DNA from: Deltaproteobacteria bacterium
GTDB lineage: Bacteria > Desulfobacterota_E > Deferrimicrobia > Deferrimicrobiales > Deferrimicrobiaceae
Assembly: GCA_023489025.1 (NCBI GenBank)
Contig: JAMDCN010000075.1
Coordinates: 1 to 8,732, forward strand
Direction of reading: 5' to 3'
DNA: 8,732 nucleotides
Under the pieces are notes generated by a model that had not been told where the DNA came from, did not search any database, and was given only the letters and a program-made list of their open reading frames with translations. This document shows, piece after piece, positions 6,041 to 8,732 of the stretch. The first letter of the stretch is position 1; each line of letters begins with the position of its first letter. Position numbers and translations under genes: made by a program.

Positions 6041-7549
6041 ATGACCGAGCCTGCCGGGAACGGCCGCGCCCAGATCCTCAAGGATTCCACCCAATATCTG
6101 GCATCCACCGTCGTCGCGCAAGGAACCGCCCTGCTCCGGGCGATACTGCTTCCCGTGCTCCTGCTGCCTGCGCAGCTCGGCGTCTGGAATCTCATGAACG
6201 TGGTCATCGGGTACGGCGCCAACGCGCACCTGGGAATCCTGCACGGTTTCAACAAGATCGTTCCATCCTTGCGCGTTGCCGGCGCCCCGGCGGAGCTCGA
6301 TGAACTGAAGGACAGCGTCTTCTGGGCCAACCTGCTGTTGGGACTGTCCGCCGGGATCGCCCTGATCGCCGCGTCGTTCCTGGTCCAACCGATGTACGCG
6401 CACGCCTTGCGGATCACCGCACTGGTGGTCGTGCTGCAGATCGTGTTCGTCTTCTATTTTTCCCTGTTGCGTGCGGAAAACCGGTTCGGCCTCGTCAGCA
6501 AAGGCATCGCGGGTTTTTCGATCGTCTCCTCCATCACGGTGCTTCTCACCGCCTACCTTTCCCCCGACCGGCTGCTGGGAGCGCTGTACGGGTGCGCGGG
6601 GGCGTACCCGTTCCTGTTGCTCTACTGGTATCACAAGGGAGGCTACAGGTTTACCGCCTGCATGAACTGGTCCCGGGTGAAAGACGCGTTCGTCCTCGGC
6701 TTTCCGCTCATCATCCTCGGCGCCATGGACATGGTCCTGTTAAGCCTGGACCGATGGATCATCGCCTGGAAATTCACGGAGGCCTCGCTCGGGTTTTACG
6801 CGATCGGCATCATGGCCAGCAACCTTCTCGGGATGGTGCCGACATCCGCGGCCAATGTCCTCTACCCGAGGATGCTGGAGCAATATGCCGCCACCAAGGA
6901 TTACGCGGCCGTCGGCGGTTTGCTGCTGAATCCCGTGCGGGCGATGGCCGCCCTGATGATTTTCCTGACGGCCCTCGCGGCGATTTTCGTGCCCATGGTC
7001 ATCCGTCTCTTCCTGCCGCAATATGCGCCCTCCATTCCGCTGATCGAAATCCTCGTCCCGGGCGCCTATTTCCTGGCGATCGCGCCGATCGCGGGCTGTT
7101 ACGTCGTGGCCGTCAACCTGCAGAGGGCGCTGATCGCGGTACAGGTCGTCGCCATCGTCGCATGCCTCGCGCTCTACGGCGTCTTTCTGCATGCGGGATA
7201 CGGCGTGGAGGGGATCGCGTACGGGACCCTGTGCTGTTATGCCGTCTACGGATTAGGTTATATGGGAATCGCCGTTTATCTCGCACGAGGGAAATGGGGC
7301 GATACATTGCGATTTCTCGCCCACCTGCTCCTCCCGTTCGCAATCATGGTGATCGCATTGACTCTCACCGCCTCCTTGTCGCATCCTTCATCCGCCTGGA
7401 AAGTTCAAGCGTCCGGCGCCTTCCTGCGCCTGTTCGCCGTCGGGGTCCTGGTCACGCCCGTCATGTGGCTGGTCAACAGGAACAGCGGGATATTGTCCAC
7501 CTTGCTGGCGGAACTTTCCTGTTGGCGTTCTTCAAGGAACTTGCCGTAA
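6041..7549 (+). CDS. Wzx-type polysaccharide/oligosaccharide flippase
   Basis: A 502-residue integral membrane protein of the MOP superfamily. About 14 hydrophobic stretches can be drawn, roughly at 18-43, 46-65, 93-115, 122-145, 155-172, 179-196, 217-235, 251-273, 301-326, 332-352, 363-384, 389-414, 424-446 and 459-478. The stretch LSLDRWIIAWKFTEASLGFYAIG (about 235-257, conserved core DRWII) is a typical Wzx/PST-family signature, and an amphipathic start with STQYLAST matches the family. It would flip undecaprenyl-linked oligosaccharide units across the inner membrane for Wzy-dependent assembly. The substrate is not deducible. The ATG at 6041 is the first start after the upstream TAA in this frame; no good ribosome binding site precedes it. 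Confidence 0.87.
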   Translation: MTEPAGNGRAQILKDSTQYLASTVVAQGTALLRAILLPVLLLPAQLGVWNLMNVVIGYGANAHLGILHGFNKIVPSLRVAGAPAELDELKDSVFWANLLLGLSAGIALIAASFLVQPMYAHALRITALVVVLQIVFVFYFSLLRAENRFGLVSKGIAGFSIVSSITVLLTAYLSPDRLLGALYGCAGAYPFLLLYWYHKGGYRFTACMNWSRVKDAFVLGFPLIILGAMDMVLLSLDRWIIAWKFTEASLGFYAIGIMASNLLGMVPTSAANVLYPRMLEQYAATKDYAAVGGLLLNPVRAMAALMIFLTALAAIFVPMVIRLFLPQYAPSIPLIEILVPGAYFLAIAPIAGCYVVAVNLQRALIAVQVVAIVACLALYGVFLHAGYGVEGIAYGTLCCYAVYGLGYMGIAVYLARGKWGDTLRFLAHLLLPFAIMVIALTLTASLSHPSSAWKVQASGAFLRLFAVGVLVTPVMWLVNRNSGILSTLLAELSCWRSSRNLP

Positions 7550-7570
7550 CATCCGTCACTTCTTTCCGTC

Positions 7571-7576
7571 AGGGAG
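7571..7576 (+). promoter_or_regulatory. Ribosome binding site for the second methyltransferase
   Basis: AGGGAG lies 6 bases before the ATG at 7583. It is the best-looking ribosome binding site in the window and fixes the start of that gene. Confidence 0.7.
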
Positions 7577-7582
7577 CATTTC

Positions 7583-8422
7583 ATGCCCAAAAAGGGAAAC
7601 AGGATCGAAAACTGGAATGTTTCATACGAACAATTCAGGACCACGTACAGCGAATCCATCGAGGACATCGGGGATCTGGTGAACCACCTCCAATACGCGT
7701 TTGTCCTGGAAGACATCGAACGTTTTCTCCCCTCCCCCAGGGAAGGGAAAGTGCTTGAAGTCGGGTGCGGCGGCGCCCGGACCTCGCTTTATCTCGCGAA
7801 CAGGAGTTTCGACGTGACCTGCTCGGATTACGCGCCGGAGGCGATACGCCTCGCGAAGGACAATTTCGCCGCACACGGCGCACGCGGAACATTCGTGCGG
7901 GACGACCTGCTGCATTCCGCCCTCCCCGCCGGATCCTTCGACTGCGTGATGAGTTTCGGCTTGCTGGAACATTTTGAAGACATCCGGCAGGTGATCGGAT
8001 GCATCACGAAACTGGTGAAGCCGGGAGGGATCCAGATCCACTGCGTAATTACGAAGAAATTTTCCACCCAGACGCTGGTGAATATCGTTTTTTATCCTTA
8101 CAGGTTCGCAAAAGACCTTCTCCGCTGGAATTTTCGGGGGATCTTCCGAAGGAGTTACAGGGATTTTCCTCATTATGAAAATTCCTTCTCCTCCCGGGAG
8201 TATTGCCGGGCATTTCAGCTGGAAGGAAACACGATCCTGCGCTGCGAAGCGAGCGGAATCCTGTTCCCGTTCATTTCCCTTTCCACGGGAATCGGCAAGG
8301 CATTCCTGAAGACATTTCCGGTGAGCCTTCCCAGGCTCATCCGGATCACCGACAGGACCGAAAGCAGGGTGATGCATCTCCTGAGTCCGACCTTTTATAT
8401 CGTTTGCAGGAAACAGGGCTGA
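7583..8422 (+). CDS. Class I SAM-dependent methyltransferase
   Basis: A 279-residue Rossmann-fold methyltransferase. Motif I is VLEVGCGGARTSLYLA (about 57-72), the acidic residue ending strand 2 is in CSDYAPEAI (Asp82), the adenine-side segment is VRDDLL (about 105-110), the post-II motif is MSFGLLEHF (about 123-131) and the strand 5 region is LVKPGGIQIHCV (about 144-155). The C-terminal third (about 160-279) is basic and aromatic and probably forms the acceptor-binding part. There is no zinc-ribbon domain, unlike the methyltransferase at 1942-2910. Its position between a flippase and a glycosyltransferase suggests methylation of a glycan residue or a chain-end modification; the substrate is not readable from sequence. 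A strong AGGGAG site supports the start. Confidence 0.88.
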   Translation: MPKKGNRIENWNVSYEQFRTTYSESIEDIGDLVNHLQYAFVLEDIERFLPSPREGKVLEVGCGGARTSLYLANRSFDVTCSDYAPEAIRLAKDNFAAHGARGTFVRDDLLHSALPAGSFDCVMSFGLLEHFEDIRQVIGCITKLVKPGGIQIHCVITKKFSTQTLVNIVFYPYRFAKDLLRWNFRGIFRRSYRDFPHYENSFSSREYCRAFQLEGNTILRCEASGILFPFISLSTGIGKAFLKTFPVSLPRLIRITDRTESRVMHLLSPTFYIVCRKQG

Positions 8423-8431
8423 AATCCGCGA

Positions 8432-8731
8432 ATGACCCCGCGCCTCTCCATCTGCATCGCCACCCTCAACCGGTCGCGCTTCCTCCGGGAGACGCTCGAA
8501 AGCATCCTGAACCAGGCGAACGACGACCTTGAAATCGTCATCGTCGACGGCGCGTCTTCGGACGATACGGAGGAAGTCGTCCGCGGGATGCAGGAGAAGT
8601 TCCCTTGCATCCGGTACATCCGCCGCGAAAAGGCCATGGGGGTGGACCGGGACTTCGACGCGGCCGTTCAACACGCCGGCGGCGAATATTGCTGGCTGTT
8701 GTGCGACGACGACATCCTGAAACCCGGCTGA
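8432..8731 (+). CDS. Family 2 glycosyltransferase, N-terminal fragment
   Basis: An intact GT2 (GT-A fold) N-terminus. It has LSICIATLNRSRFLRETLESIL (core CIATLNR), the nucleotide-binding strand IVIVDGASSDDTEEVV, RYIRREKAMGVDRDFDAAV and the metal-binding motif CDDDILKPG at about residues 91-99. The pattern VDGAS, GVDRDFD and GEYCWLLCDDD resembles the O-antigen abequosyltransferase-like branch of GT2, which suggests transfer of a nucleotide-activated sugar in a repeat unit. The frame ends in TGA at 8729-8731, after only 99 residues and one base from the window end. Full-length relatives are about 250-350 residues, so this is truncated by a frameshift, a nonsense change or an end-of-contig error. 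The ATG starts 9 bases after the preceding gene's stop. Confidence 0.8.
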   Translation: MTPRLSICIATLNRSRFLRETLESILNQANDDLEIVIVDGASSDDTEEVVRGMQEKFPCIRYIRREKAMGVDRDFDAAVQHAGGEYCWLLCDDDILKPG

Positions 8732-8732
8732 C

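Noticed and set aside
7550..7582. Terminator or promoter between the flippase and the second methyltransferase
   Set aside because: The 33-base gap shows a ribosome binding site but no GC-rich hairpin with a T-run and no recognisable -35/-10 pair.
1..8732. Genetic code with TGA read as an amino acid
   Set aside because: TGA ends the genes at 463, 1904, 2910, 4408 and 8422 at natural lengths, with the next gene starting directly after. Recoding would give out-of-frame or unnatural extensions.

Overview
The window is a densely packed, single-strand (+) gene block with GC-rich coding sequence. Every gap between genes is under 40 bases, and no insertion sequence, RNA gene, CRISPR array or clear terminator is visible. 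The content is typical of an O-antigen or other surface-polysaccharide locus of a Gram-negative-type bacterium: sugar amidination enzymes, SAM methyltransferases, a B12-binding radical SAM protein, a GT-B-like transferase, a Wzx-type flippase and a family 2 glycosyltransferase. The organism cannot be named from the sequence. The composition would suit a GC-rich proteobacterium or Desulfobacterota-like lineage, but that is a guess. TGA is a normal stop codon here: it closes at least five of the genes.

Layout. Bases 2-463 hold the C-terminal part of an N-acetyl sugar amidotransferase (WbpG/PseA/WbuX type) that begins before the window. It overlaps by one base a HisH-type glutaminase (463-1089), followed by a HisF2/AglZ-type cyclase-like partner (1095-1904). 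Together these three form the known acetamidino-sugar module. HisH releases ammonia from glutamine, the HisF-like barrel carries it, and the amidotransferase converts an N-acetyl group of a nucleotide sugar to N-acetimidoyl. Next come a zinc-ribbon class I methyltransferase (1942-2910) and a B12-binding radical SAM gene (2945-4408). The radical SAM gene is broken by an in-frame TGA and also lacks the third cysteine of its iron-sulfur motif. Then follow a 527-residue GT-B-like polysaccharide protein (4439-6022), a flippase with about 14 membrane segments (6041-7549), a second class I methyltransferase (7583-8422) and the start of a family 2 glycosyltransferase (8432-8731), whose reading frame closes one base before the window ends.

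Working together, the cytoplasmic enzymes would build and decorate a lipid-linked oligosaccharide containing an amidinated amino sugar. The flippase would then move it across the inner membrane. The most notable points are the doubly damaged radical SAM gene, the substitution at the HisF catalytic-Asp position, and the abrupt end of the last glycosyltransferase. I found no convincing new system: the parts belong to known families, though the exact glycan and the role of the radical SAM gene remain open.
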